Assembly: GCA_949825025.1 (NCBI GenBank) | Contig: OX463783.1 | Span: forward strand, 13,861,628 to 13,925,627 | Direction: 5' to 3' | Length of the DNA: 64,000 bases | Source of the DNA: Siphlonurus alternatus | Taxonomy: Eukaryota > Arthropoda > Insecta > Ephemeroptera > Siphlonuridae | Part shown: in pieces, positions 14,526-25,785 of the stretch | How the letters are laid out: every line of letters begins with the position of its first letter | Position numbering within the stretch: position 1 is the first letter of the stretch | Notes under the pieces: generated by a model | Database searches by the model: none | Told to the model about the DNA's origin: nothing | The model's input: only the letters and a program-made list of their open reading frames with translations | Made by a program: the position numbers and the translations under genes

Positions 14526-15167
14526 CATGATATGAATTTTTAATTATAAGTATAGTGTATCCTGTATTGAATCATTTGTATTCAAATTATATATACTATA
14601 TAATATATTCATAAGCAACTAAATTAATAGTTAGTATATAAATAATAATAAAAATAAAATTATATTTAACAATTAACAACACTTAATTTTCATTTTCAAT
14701 TATAATTATTAGAGAATATAATAAGTGAATTTAAAGTTATTATCATTTTATATCTAAGGAATAATATTAATAAAAAAAATCCGTCTTTTCAAGCTTCATT
14801 TTACTGATGTGTTTTAGGGAGTTGTCATGTACTACTGTAATAAAAATGAGTCTATTTTCAACACAGATTGAAGTCAGTATATATAATTATATTTATATGG
14901 TGTAGCTAAAATGCGTATTTTTTTTTAAATTAAAATGTTGTATGCTGACTGCCTGTACTTGACAAACATTAAATTTTTAAAATTTTTATCATCTCTGGAA
15001 AAAGTAGTACTCTTAAAACGAAAAGTGTAAAACGTATTTACCATACTTTTAAATTTTGTTATAATTTTTTGTTCTATTTGTAAAAATTTGTTTATTGCAA
15101 TAGCTTAACAATAATTATTATTCAAGATTATTGATTTATCCAGCATAATTTAAATTTTAAGCCTGCA

Positions 15168-15715
15168 ATGGGGAATTCTCCTACATTTATTTTAATTTTT
15201 TTTCAAATGCTCTATGCCTTGAAACTAAATGTCCCAAAACAAAAAAGTTTCAATTTTCAAAATTGGAGACGTGGGAATTTTTTAAAAATCTTCCTTCTTT
15301 TGAATTTAGCGCCAAAACGTGACGTAGAAACTGCCTAGCAGGCGAATTTTTCCTGCAATAAATTTATATTTTCGATTATCACTCTTAAAGTAAACTGATA
15401 TTAGGGAAAAAACTACTGATACTAGGGTAGAAAAACCCGCTGATTTCGATCGTGTTACTCAAATTTATAGCCAATCCCTCCTTGACGCTCAAACTATGAT
15501 ATCAGGCAGTTGTTGTGTGTTAACTAGGGAGTTTCTACGTCACAGTTTTCAGGTTTGCGCGCGGGTTGCATACTTTGCCCCTATTCTAATAATCCCTTCA
15601 GAGTCCCCAAATTTGAGTTAAAAAACTTGAAACGCAAATCAAACTTATTGTTAATATGTACCCTATCATGATATAGTAGTTAAATTAAAATCTGAGTCGT
15701 AAGAGAATTCCCCAT
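15168..15715. mobile_element. Inverted-repeat DNA element, about 548 bp
   Basis: The termini are ATGGGGAATTCTCCTAC and the complement of GTAAGAGAATTCCCCAT. A second inverted pair inside (GTGACGTAGAAACTGCCTAG at about 15310 and its near complement ending TTTCTACGTCAC at about 15543), placed symmetrically about 15441, shows that the whole element is a decayed palindrome. No open frame of note. Confidence 0.8.
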
Positions 15716-16799
15716 TAAAAAAATACATAGTTAAATAAAGGTGTAGTAATTGTATTTTTATGTTCATATATTAGTATTTAAGGAATATATTAATATTCAA
15801 TTCTTGTGTAATTATCTGACTTGCATTTTTTTAACTTATTTGCATGCATGTGAAGCTTTATTTGCCTGCAAATATTAAGCTATAACTTTTTTTCTATAAA
15901 TATAGGAAATATAGGAAACTAATGAAAAAACAAGTACGAATTATATAATTTTAACATATTTATTTTTTTACAAAATAGAAAACTCTTTACTGGCCTATAT
16001 TACAAAATTCATAAAAAAAGTGAGAAAATGTAATTTACAAAAGCTATTTATACAAACCAAAATTCACACACACATTTAATTAAATCACAACACTTATATA
16101 ATTACAAATTAAAACCGCTGTTAAAAATATAAAAACTATATTTTTTTTCTTTTCAGTTAACATATCAAATTAACTGGCCAATTATAATATGAATAACATT
16201 GCAGTCTTTCCACATATTTTACATTTACAACAATAATAATAATGATTACAGTTATATTGGTAATAATATCATGATAAATATTCAAAACTGGCCCTTAGAA
16301 AAATAATGTACATACATTTCTGTTCAATAGTTGAAATTAATATTCTGAATGGGAATATAAAAAAAATATAATTTAATGCTTTCAATTTTAATACTCTTAA
16401 TTGCAAGTGAAAATTTGAATTCCTTATGATAAATTTTATTGAATTTCTTTTTGTAAATATCTGTACAAAAGTTATGGTATTCTCTAAACATAAATTGTTA
16501 AGGCACTTATATTGTTTGAATTGCATTTTTAAGGCTTTTTTTATATAAAATTACTGAAATATAAAAGCTATGTCCAAAACAAATACATTGAATTCAATAT
16601 ATAATTACTGAGTTCTATTGTTTAAATCTTCATTTATGTAACTTTTTATCAAAATGAGGTTGATCCATATTGATCCATTAATACGTGTAATTCAAAATCT
16701 CATTACATGTCTTTAATTTGATTCAGTTGTATACACTCTACACTAGTTATTATATGATGGTGTTTCTTGTGTTTTTATTTTCTTCAGCCATTGGTAGAG

Positions 16800-17090
16800 A
16801 AATTGTAACGTTTATTCTTATTGGCTGATCAAAAGCCGAAGTACTTCCGAACATTCCCGACAAAACCCGAAGGTAAACAATGTGACAGCCATAGTTAGTC
16901 TATTAATAAATGACACTGAATCTGAACCTTCTGTACTGGTAACATAAGAAATATCCAATTCTTTATCATCATTTCATTGTGTATTTATAAACAAACCTAC
17001 TGGCCGTCAAATTCATTTATAACTTCGTCGGAACTGCTCGAGAGCACTTCGGCTTTTGTTGGCCAATGATGTCCTTCGTTACAAACCGGT
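16800..17090. mobile_element. Imperfect inverted-repeat element
   Basis: GTAACGTTTATTCTTATTGG with CTGATCAAAAGCCGAAGTAC on the left pairs with the complement of CACTTCGGCTTTTGTTGGCC and AATGATGTCCTTCGTTAC on the right, about 45 bp per arm with about 180 bp between. It abuts the AAGCCGG MITE on its right. Confidence 0.65.
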
Positions 17091-17156
17091 GACCAATGAC
17101 TGAGGACGTTACAAACACGATGAAAACCAAGTTAAATATGACAGCCAGTGTGTATA

Positions 17157-17306
17157 TAAAGCCGGTATTACACGATACAATTTTGCATACAATTTTTCCT
17201 TGCAAGAAAATTTCATCTCAATAAAAACAAATGGAGTTCAAGTTTTCTTGTAAGGAAAAATTATATGCAATAGCTAGAAAAATTGTATCGTGTAATACCG
17301 GCTTAA
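17157..17306. mobile_element. Short MITE with AAGCCGGTATTACACGAT ends
   Basis: The left end AAGCCGGTATTACACGATAC plus AATTTT is an exact inverted match to the right end. The right border has TTAA, the left has TAAA, so a mutated TTAA target is possible. Interior: a second inverted pair around TTTTCCTTGCAAG / CTTGTAAGGAAAA. Length about 150 bp. Confidence 0.85.
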
Positions 17307-17308
17307 GA

Positions 17309-18861
17309 GACGTTGAAAGAGTCTGTAAAATTTATAATAATTTAAGTGTACATCCTGTTTAGATAGATATATTTCAATAACTGTGTAATAATTTTCTAGT
17401 TGAGTTCTTCTCACTTACACTTTTGTTTTGCCATGGTGTGAGTCAGAAAGTGAAAATGTAAAACAAGATAAACATCTACCTTTTTTTACCTTCAGTATAC
17501 AGTCAAGGTTACGTCAATCGTATATAGAGCTTGAATATATTTTTAAAAAAAAAGAGTCATCTTATTAAAAAATATATATTATATAAATTTTAATGAGGTA
17601 CATTAGATAATTTAGTTCAAATGTTATGCTTCAATGATTTTATGATATTGTAGACTTGTAGAAATATATTTATAATATAATTTATTGGAGCGTGTTATTT
17701 TGAAGGTTATATTATTGAAAATTATTATTTTTATTCTTGCATTAATTTTGATATCTGATTTTAAATGTAAAGATGTTGCAAGTTTTGAAACTAAAATTTG
17801 TGTATAGTATTTAAAAATGAGAAGCTTTAAACTATATTATTTGCCAAAACTTGAGTTCTATTCGTAAATACATAATCAAATATGAAACAATAATCAGATT
17901 TTCCTTACGTTACAAATGTACCACCTGAAAAATAATTCACGAATCGATTGTGCATTTACAAACAGACTTTTTATAAATATTATGTAACATTGTAACAATA
18001 AAATTTAGTTTTCAATATATGGTGAAAAAAAAGAGAGTTTAAATTTACGATTTAGACCACTGATTTTAAAATTGAAAGTGTACAGGAAATTCTAAAAAAA
18101 AAGAAGATATCAAATAATCAAAAATCTAGATAAAATTTTTACATTTAAAAAATACTCTTCCTTTTTTCTATTATTAGCAACAATATCTAATATCTAAATA
18201 TCACTTGAAGCATGAATACCTTGAAATATAGTTATGAATAATCATTATCATTTATTATGAGAAATGATTTGACGTTTGTGGTGATATAATCATGTGAAGG
18301 CCGATACTTATAATAAGCATCAAGGGAGGGACGTTACGATGTTAATTCTGTCATAGAAATCAGAGCATGACACAGGAAGTAGGGAAAGTAAACGATGACG
18401 TATAACAAGTAATCACATGAATCCATCTTTTATACATAAAAAGTATAGTAATCAGTAAACAAACATCAGGATATTCGCTATAAATTTTGTTGTCTATTAC
18501 ATAATAAAAAAAATGTGATTTTTTTTTGTCGATGAAATTTTACAATGACAATTTTTACTGACCTAGTTTTTATTTTATTGTAAGTATATAGAAAATTGAC
18601 AGTGACTTTAAAAAGGCTTAAGTACTTTTTTAAAGTAAAATACAATAGGAGTTGTGTCTTTTTCTTACTTGTTTCTATGTACTGTCCATAAACACATAAG
18701 TTTATGGTACTGTCTTTACTTTTATTTCTACAGAACAATTTTAAAAGAAACATTTTATCAAAAATAGAGTACTCATAACCAAGTTACAGCAAAAATATAT
18801 TTAATTTAAAACTATGAGAACTATTACAATACATTTATGAACACTTTATATTTTTATGATG
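17309..18861. other. AT-rich DNA downstream of the Knirps-family gene
   Basis: No gene seen. A 91-codon minus-strand open frame (18478-18753) is AT-rich, with Lys/Phe/Leu-biased composition and no domain, so I do not call it. Part of the interval could be 3' UTR if the transcript extends past the TA-flanked element; TTTATT (AATAAA on the minus strand) occurs at about 18720. Confidence 0.5.
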
Positions 18862-19231
18862 TACAGTCTTTCAAACGTTAGAATACCCCTGTCAATCATC
18901 TTCGGCGTAGTGATTTGTATTCTTCCGACCCATGTTGCCAACAAAATACAAAAAAAATAGTTCTTTCACTAGAAAAATAAAGTAGCTGAAAAAAAATCAA
19001 AGACACTCGATACCTGTTGCATAATAATTGCTAAATTATTGAAACTTCTTTGCAATATTATCTGTCTCGACTTATGTGAAAATCTTCGTAAAATATGAAC
19101 ATATATTTCTGTCCACTAGCTCTATTGAAAATTTTTTAGTGTTGGCTGCCATTTTTTACAGCTGTTGCAGTTGATTGACAGGTCATCCATGAACTATTTT
19201 CCATGGGTATTCTAACGTTTGAAAGACTGTA
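18862..19231. mobile_element. TA-flanked non-autonomous DNA transposon just downstream of the Knirps-family stop codon
   Basis: The ends are inverted copies: ACAGTCTTTCAAACGTTAGA followed by ATACCC on the left, and the exact complement on the right ending GACTGT. TA dinucleotides flank both ends and the termini begin CAGT, as in Tc1/mariner-type elements. A subterminal inverted pair (TGTCAATCAT / GATTGACA) extends the symmetry. The 370-bp element has no open frame and should be non-autonomous. It ends about 100 bp past the stop codon, so it may contribute to the 3' UTR or polyadenylation region. Confidence 0.8.
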
Positions 19232-19332
19232 TACGAGGCTTATATTTTTAATTAATTGTTGTTCAAATATATTATATTACATTTAATAAGTATATAATAA
19301 TTAATAAAAATGAACTTAATTTATATAATTTT

Positions 19333-20232
19333 TTAACCTTGTTGTGGTATTTCCTGTTTAGTAAGATCTAAAGGTGATGGTACGTTTACTTTTATCTGAT
19401 GTCCTTCATTTTCTTTACCTTTAATCATTAAATCATCTTCATTTTCATCATCAGTCTTTGTTTCACATTTCACCACTTTACTTTTTACTGATAAATCAAT
19501 TGGTTCATTTTGATCTTCAGCAACACCTCCAACTAAAGCGGGAATATTTGAAAAATCATGACTTCTACCACCATATAATCTTAAATGATCAATTGATGTT
19601 GTTGTTTTTGGTGATAATCCAGGTTTAATTGTAGAAAATGCAGATGTAATTGGATATAGTAAACGTTGTTGTAAAAATAATTGATTACCAGGTGATAAAG
19701 ATGATGGTGATGAATTTCGTTGGTGATTTTGGTGATGATGTGAAAATTGTAGAAATTCTTTTTCACTAAATGGTGATTTTGGTGATGGAGATGAAGACAT
19801 GTCAGGATTACGTAGAAATGATGTAGATTCTTCATCTAATGAACTTGAAGCAGAATCAGGTGTACTTCTTAATTCTTCAATTGAACCTTGTTTTTTACCA
19901 TGATTATTATCTAATCTTGGTAACTTATTTGGAGTTGGTAAAAAATTTTGTAATGCATTTTGATATAAAACTGCATTTTGTAATAATGATTGATTACTAA
20001 GTCCTTGTGTATTATTGTTATTATTTGCTTGTTCTTGTAATAAACAATGTATTTTAAACCAATTTGATCTACGTCCATATCTAGAACCACTTTTAGACAT
20101 TCCAACTACGAGACATTTTCTCAGACGACATGCTTTACAAGACGTTCTGTTCTTCTTGTTGATGACACACTGACCGCCGTTCTTGCACTCAGAGATGCTC
20201 GACAAATTGTTGTAAGTACGACCGAAGAAAGA
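19333..20232 (-). CDS. knrl: Knirps-family nuclear receptor, coding exon 2 (second zinc finger, Knirps box, CtBP motifs, stop)
   Basis: This exon encodes residues 27-325 and ends in TAA (19335-19333). It follows a clear acceptor, TTTGTTTCAG, and starts SFFGR. Cys42, Cys48, Cys58 and Cys61 form the second zinc finger, followed by ACRLRKC and the Knirps box (about residues 72-94, [20 protein letters not shown]), the family's DNA-binding extension. No ligand-binding domain follows, as expected for NR0A. The tail is low in complexity, with Asn, Ser/Pro and His/Gln stretches. PIDLSVK (270-276; 19503-19483) matches the CtBP co-repressor motif known in Knirps, and PLDLT (313-317) is a probable second one; an acidic patch (about 287-293) lies between. 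[10 protein letters not shown] and the LLQEQ end of the Knirps box read closer to Drosophila Knirps-like than to Knirps. The tail is much more AT-rich in codon use than the finger. The 325-residue product is shorter than fly family members. An ATTAAA on the minus strand (19287-19282) is a possible but unproven polyadenylation signal. Confidence 0.95.
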   Translation of the reverse strand, partial: SFFGRTYNNLSSISECKNGGQCVINKKNRTSCKACRLRKCLVVGMSKSGSRYGRRSNWFKIHCLLQEQANNNNNTQGLSNQSLLQNAVLYQNALQNFLPTPNKLPRLDNNHGKKQGSIEELRSTPDSASSSLDEESTSFLRNPDMSSSPSPKSPFSEKEFLQFSHHHQNHQRNSSPSSLSPGNQLFLQQRLLYPITSAFSTIKPGLSPKTTTSIDHLRLYGGRSHDFSNIPALVGGVAEDQNEPIDLSVKSKVVKCETKTDDENEDDLMIKGKENEGHQIKVNVPSPLDLTKQEIPQQG

Positions 20233-22679
20233 CTGAAACAAAAGAAATGACAATAACAAATTAGTATCGTTATAAAAAAATACAAAACAATGTAATTTAA
20301 AATATAACTGAGGTAAGAATTTTAATATATATGTTTAAAAAAACAGAATTTAATGTTTTATTTATGAATTGCAATGTACGTTTATAAGAAAACGTAATGA
20401 TAGTTATTTAAAGCTAACAAATAAATTGTATAGTTGAGACTTAAACATATGAAAATATTTTTAATTGTTGAATAAGAGATTTGGGTTATTTTTTTACATC
20501 TAACAATGCATATACATTGAAGATTTAGTGTTTTCTATGTATCCTCAAATATTATATACAAAGTTAATTTTTTACTTCAATTAGCTGAAACCAATTATTT
20601 TCTTTTAAAGAGTTAACATTATAAATCAACAGGTGATTTAAAAAAATAAATACTTTCCCAATTATTTGAACTTTAAAATACATTTTATAATGAATAACTT
20701 ATTTATTTTTTTCGTGTTACCATATTAACTAACCACGTTTCTTTAAAACATTATTATTATTTTTTTAACAATAATCAAGATAATCTTAAAAGACATGCCA
20801 CGACTATGAAGTATGTTATATATCTTCCTCGTTATATGGTAAGTAACACGAGCTCTCTGTACATCATACAAATATCATTATAATCTACATACTAAATCAT
20901 AACAATTTGAACCTTAAGACTTTTTATTAAAATATTCAAAAGGTTAAAAAAAAAAATACTCAGTAAATTTTATTCCCACGAGTCTGTAGGTTTAAAAAAA
21001 ATAAGTAGAGAAACGGATCTATCCTGAAAGTCACTCAGTATATCTCTCACAGTTGGTGGTAGAAATCATGTGTGTTGTTTTTATATTTAAATATATACTT
21101 TCATTATATTTAAAACCTATTCAATCATTGGTTGGAATTTTGTATCATCTCTTTCTATTGGTTAAAAAAATCATGATTTTTTTTTTAAATATTTTATAAG
21201 GTTTATTTTTACATATATAAAGGGAAGATATTGAATCTTATTGTAAAAATATGATATGTAACCTTTGATGTATTTATTTTAAAGGTATGCATAAATTTGA
21301 TTATATTATAAAATATTTGTATTTGATGACAATAGTATGTCAGTATATAAATATGTTATTGTTTGAGTGTTTTTATTTTTAAATTAGAGAGTGTTTTGTT
21401 TATAATATTTATATCAATGATTAATAGCATTATTATTTAATATAGTGACATATGAAAATAATTTTCAACACCATTATTTATTAATACCTGCTTTTTTTGC
21501 AATATACTGCTTAAAAAATGTGTGCTTCTTAACACTTTTTAATTGTAATTTTTGCATTGTCAGTGTTGTGTTTTAGGTTAATTAATAAATTAATTAAGTG
21601 CTTTTGTAACAATATATTATGCTTTCAAAAAGCTTTTAAGTGCAGTTTGTTAGAAATTCTAAATATTGCCCTTCTAAACATTTTACATATGTATTTTCAA
21701 AAAGAAAATAAGTGCTTGTATTATAAACATATATACATCCCTTTTTTTACGAGTTAATGGCTTGTTTTGCATTGGTCAATAACATAAAACAATCGCCAAA
21801 TGAAAGTGGATTAGTTTTCAACCCCAATATCAAACAATCTAATTCTACGGATACGTGCAATATAAAACAATAAATTAAGATACTTTCATATTCATAACTT
21901 TGAAATTGATTTATGACATACTGAACAATAAGAATCCGGAAACGTAACTAGTAAATTATATTTCAAAAGTGTTGAACTGTTCTGAAATTTTTAATCTCTT
22001 GATCTAAATAATATAAAAATACATTACAAAAAAATATTTTTTTTAACAAATCTCTTCATTTCACCGCTTTGTCAAAAAAAATAAAGAGCGCATTCTTTTT
22101 CCATGTCATTTTTTATAAGCAAAAAAAAAAAAAAAGTTTTGTTGTAGCAATCAACTAAAAAAAGCAACATTCTGAGATATGAATTCTTGTTTCAAATGTT
22201 GCTACATAATGCCGTAATGACAAGACTGACAAGTTAACATTACAAAATTGTATTGTAAGATAAATGTTAATGTATATGTATATATAATAATATATTGAAT
22301 ACTATTCAATATGATTGAGTAAAAGAAATCATATTATAATCAATTCGATAAGGTTTTTGTATGACTGCAAAATAATATAAAAAAAAATAAAATATCATTG
22401 TGGGTGGCCTTATATAGAAAAAAAAATTATATACCATATCTTTGCTCTTTTAAATATTTCAAATGCCTTTTAGCCACAATATTAATACCTTGAAATATAA
22501 AGTGTCAGATATTAATGTAGTATGAGTTGGCATTAATTTCTTATATCCAGAGCATTATAAAAATTAATGATTTGATATTATTTACTGACTTGGTGATATA
22601 TCAAACACCTGTGAACACCTGTTTATATAGAAGTATTTTTTATTTACGTTTTGATAATTTTTACGTAATTTTTTTTTTC

Positions 22680-22870
22680 ATATTTTTAACCCTCTAACAT
22701 TCTCAAAAGCGAAGGGAAAGACGATGTGACGTCATAGTCATGATACGTCTTTCCCTTTGACTATGACGTCACAGCATCTTTCCTCTTAACTTTAGAGGTT
22801 GATAAAAATTTTAATACTTTGAGGTCCTCTATTCAAATATTCAATAAAAATTTCCAAGAGATTGTCGTAT
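22680..22870. mobile_element. Foldback element, TGACGTCATAGTCATG family, copy 2
   Basis: GATGTGACGTCATAGTCATG and TGACTATGACGTCACAGCAT are inverted partners, with GGGAAAGACG/CGTCTTTCCC nested inside. The right flank (AGGTCCTCTATTCAAATATT) is the inverted counterpart of the left flank of copy 1, so both belong to one family. It lies in the Knirps-family intron. Confidence 0.8.
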
Positions 22871-23057
22871 GATTTAGTATTAAATTGAAACCAATTAAAA
22901 ATGTTAATTACGATTACTTGTTAATTAGTTTGTAGCACATTTACTGAAATTAAAAAATTATATAAAAAATATGAGATGTACAAATCGGTGTCACGAGACT
23001 TAAATTATTAAACCTATAGATTCATAATTATATTGTTTTTTAATTGATGGTTTCCTT

Positions 23058-23789
23058 GGGACAGGTGAATCGAATCGAAAAGAAACGAATCGAAAAGTAA
23101 ACGAATCGAAAAATAAACGAATCGAAAAGTAAACGAATCGAAAAGTAAACGAATCGAAAGGGAAACGAATCGAAAAGTAAACGAATCGAAAAGTAAACGA
23201 ATCGAAAAATTTACATAACCACGCCCTCGCCACGCCTCCTGGTGGGTTGAAATTTTAAAAACTGGCAACACTGTATAATTTTCGATTCGTTTCCTTTTCG
23301 ATTCGTTTACTTTTCGATTCGTTTCCCTTTCGATTCGTTTATTTTTCGATTGGTTTACTTTTCGATTCGTTTCCTTTTCGATTCGTTTACTTTTCGATTC
23401 GTTTACCTTTCGATTCGTTTCCTTTTCTATTCATTTACTTTTCGATTCGTTTCCCTTTCGATTCGTTTCCTTTTCGATTGGTTTACTTTTCGATTCGTTT
23501 ACTTTTCGATTGGTTTACTTTTCGATTGGTATATTTTCGATTCGTTTCCTTTTCTATTCATATACTTTTCGATTCGTTTACCTTTCGATTCGTTTCCTTT
23601 TCGATTGGTTTACTTTTCGATTCGTTTCTTTTTCGATTCGTTTACTTTTCGATTCGTTTCTTTTCGATTCGTTTCCTTTTCGATTGGTTTACTTTTCGAT
23701 TCGTTTCCTTTTCGATTCGTTTACTTTTCGATTCGTTTACTTTTCGATTGGTATATTTTCGATTCGTTTCCTTTTCAATTCATGTACCT
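23058..23789. mobile_element. Foldback element 1: inverted arrays of a 16-bp tandem repeat around a GC-rich core
   Basis: The left arm (23063-23212) has about nine head-to-tail units of GAATCGAAAAGTAAAC; the right arm (23280-23785) has about thirty units of the complementary CGATTCGTTTACTTTT, so the arrays point towards each other. A core of about 65 bp between them is GC-richer and contains CCACGCCCTCGCCACGCC and ACTGGCAACACTG. The outer left end is GGACAGGTGAATCGAATCG. The arms are unequal, as if the right one had expanded. Because 16 is not a multiple of three, the same peptide repeat (FSIRFLFDSF-type) reads through all frames; it is not a gene. Confidence 0.85.
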
Positions 23790-24249
23790 TAAATACAACA
23801 ATCACTTTATTTGGATTGCTATATATGATGGCTGAATTATATAGAACGCCTAGTTCAGCTATTTCCGTCATTCACCATCATCATCGAGGCAGGGAGAGCG
23901 CGCGAAATTTTCAAGCTTGTATTTTTGAACTTATATTATTTACGAGTATTTCTCAACAGCTCTGCGAAGTGCGAAACACTCGCTCTCGCTTCTTTTCTCC
24001 CTATTACTATATTGTGTCGTGTAATATATATATACATTAAATTTAATTGTATGTATTAGAGAGTTTGCTAAGGATTATTTTGTCACTAGCCTTAGGAGAT
24101 GGTGAACTGAAAATTATAATAAATATTCCTTATATTATAACATAAATATCCAAGAACTATTTACTACCAGTATATAGTCGTTGATAAATATCCAGCCAAA
24201 AAAATGGAGCAATGGTCGGTCTAGTTTTTGAGATATCCAGGATATAAAG

Positions 24250-24890
24250 TAGAGTTGCTATGAGAAAAAAAGGTTTAGTTATTATTTTCTAAAAATAGCT
24301 GAAGTAGTCCTGCATATTAAACTGAAATCCAAAAAATTCTATCTCGCATAGTTTTGCCAGAAAAAAAAACAAAGTCAGAGTGAACGCGTCGCTTAACATG
24401 GGGCCTTACCTGACAAAGACCCTCATATATCTAAAAAAAAAAAAAAAAAAATACACCGTTAGGTGGTATGAAAAAAATATAGTGATGTTCTATGACCCAA
24501 ACTTTAACCAATACAAGAACCAATTAAAAATTTTTCGCTCGAATCCATTTTTCCGTAAAAAAAAAAATTCTTGATTTCCTTACGGAAAAATGGATTCGAG
24601 CGACAATTTATTTTTTAACGGTTTTTGGTTAAAGCTTGGGTCATAGAACATCACTATATTTTTTTCATATACCTAACGGTGTATTTTTTCGAGATATTCG
24701 AGGGTCTTTGTCAGGTAAGGACCCACTGGCCCCATGTTAAGCGACGCGTTCGTTCACTCTGATTTTGGAATTTTTTTCTGGCAAACCTATATTTGAGATA
24801 GAATTTTTTTAAATTTTGGTTTGATATGGAGGACTACTTGAACTATTTTTAGAAAATAATAACTTAACTTTTTTTTCTGACAGGAACTCT
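24250..24890. mobile_element. Long foldback (palindromic) element, about 640 bp
   Basis: Two arms of about 300 bp are inverted copies around a short loop near 24569. Matching blocks include CGCTCGAATCCATTTTTCCG next to the loop, ATAGTGATGTTCTATGACCC, GAACGCGTCGCTTAACATGG with its GGCC extension, and CCTGACAAAGACCCTC. The arms have diverged by scattered substitutions. There is no coding content; short open frames across it are incidental. Target duplications could not be defined. Confidence 0.9.
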
Positions 24891-24949
24891 TATACTATAT
24901 ATGGAAAATATATTATATTATATATATTTTTTAAATTTTTAATCAAACC

Positions 24950-25330
24950 CTATTGGGTACTTCTATTTACTAATAATTACATACTACTTTGAAACCCCGA
25001 ACCTTCCGAAACCCTAACTTGAGCGTTTCGCGGGCTCTTCTGGAACGGGGGCGGCCACGGCCTTGCAAATCCATCCCGGCATTTGCCTGCGGCTGAGGGA
25101 AACGTGGAAACCTCAGCCAGGATGGACGCTACAGCTTTTGTCAATGAACCGGAAGTGCAATGGTCCAAAGCCAGGGGAACCACATAGTGGAAAAGCGCAA
25201 CGTTTTACCCCTGGGTGGGAAACGTGGTTTTTGTTGAAAATGGTCACCCATCCAACTACTAACCACGCGCGGCGTTGCTTGACTTCGGTGATCTGACGAG
25301 AACCGGTCAAGCGCACTGCGCCACACCTCT
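24950..25330 (-). mobile_element. 5S-rRNA-derived SINE, most complete copy
   Basis: On the minus strand the head (25306-25242) matches animal 5S rRNA: GGTTCTCGTCAGATCACCGA, then a TTGGATGGGTGACC segment that is part of the 5S internal promoter region. The body contains the symmetric stretch CTGAGGTTTCCACGTTTCCC, and the tail end is GAAGTACCCAATAGGG followed by A/T-rich DNA. The copy is about 380 bp and much more GC-rich than its surroundings. It lies inside the Knirps-family intron, in the same orientation as the gene. Three relatives are at 40.8, 44.6 and 55.5 kb. Only about half of the 5S sequence is present, so this is not a functional 5S gene. Confidence 0.85.
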
Positions 25331-25624
25331 CACAGTTATTTAATTACTGTATAGTAAAATAGGTATAATATCTTACATCCATATAATCGTGTTTATTATT
25401 TGTGCACCAATTACACAAGCTAGTACAGAGGCAATAACATAACGATATATAAAATATATAATTGCATCAATGGCACTTATCACCGTGAATTCGAGGGATA
25501 CTAATTATACATTTAATGTACACAAAATGCATTATCAGGCATCCAGGACACTTCATCATTATATTTATATATGAATTGAAAAATAAAACTTCGCATTATT
25601 ATTATGTGTTTATCATTCAGGGAT

Positions 25625-25785
25625 GTTACATTTTCAGGAAAAGGGGGAAAGGGGGAGTTAGGTTTTACTACCCCCGTACTTCCACCACTTGGGAGAAGTC
25701 GCACGGCATCGCACGCGGGCGAGCCGGCGATATGAGGGCGCGCAAGCTCAAATACATGTATGCGTACTCTACATGTACAGTATAG
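25625..25785. other. GC-rich stretch of unknown origin beside the GC-rich palindrome
   Basis: This interval contains GGAAAAGGGGGAAAGGGGGA and then GCATCGCACGCGGGCGAGCC with several CpGs, in sharp contrast to the AT-rich intron. No open frame with recognisable similarity. It may be a further part of the adjacent element. Confidence 0.5.

Noticed and set aside
18478..18753. 91-codon minus-strand frame downstream of the Knirps-family gene
   Set aside because: Composition typical of AT-rich non-coding DNA and no recognisable domain.
19581..20105. Additional minus-strand frames of 64-84 codons overlapping the Knirps-family exon
   Set aside because: They are alternative frames of the AT-rich tail of the real coding exon.
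23350..24040. Overlapping open frames of 104-176 codons with Phe/Ser/Arg repeats
   Set aside because: Produced by the 16-bp tandem repeat in every frame; no independent coding signal.
25242..25306. 5S rRNA gene
   Set aside because: Only about half of 5S is present and it continues directly into a repeated body; it is a SINE head.
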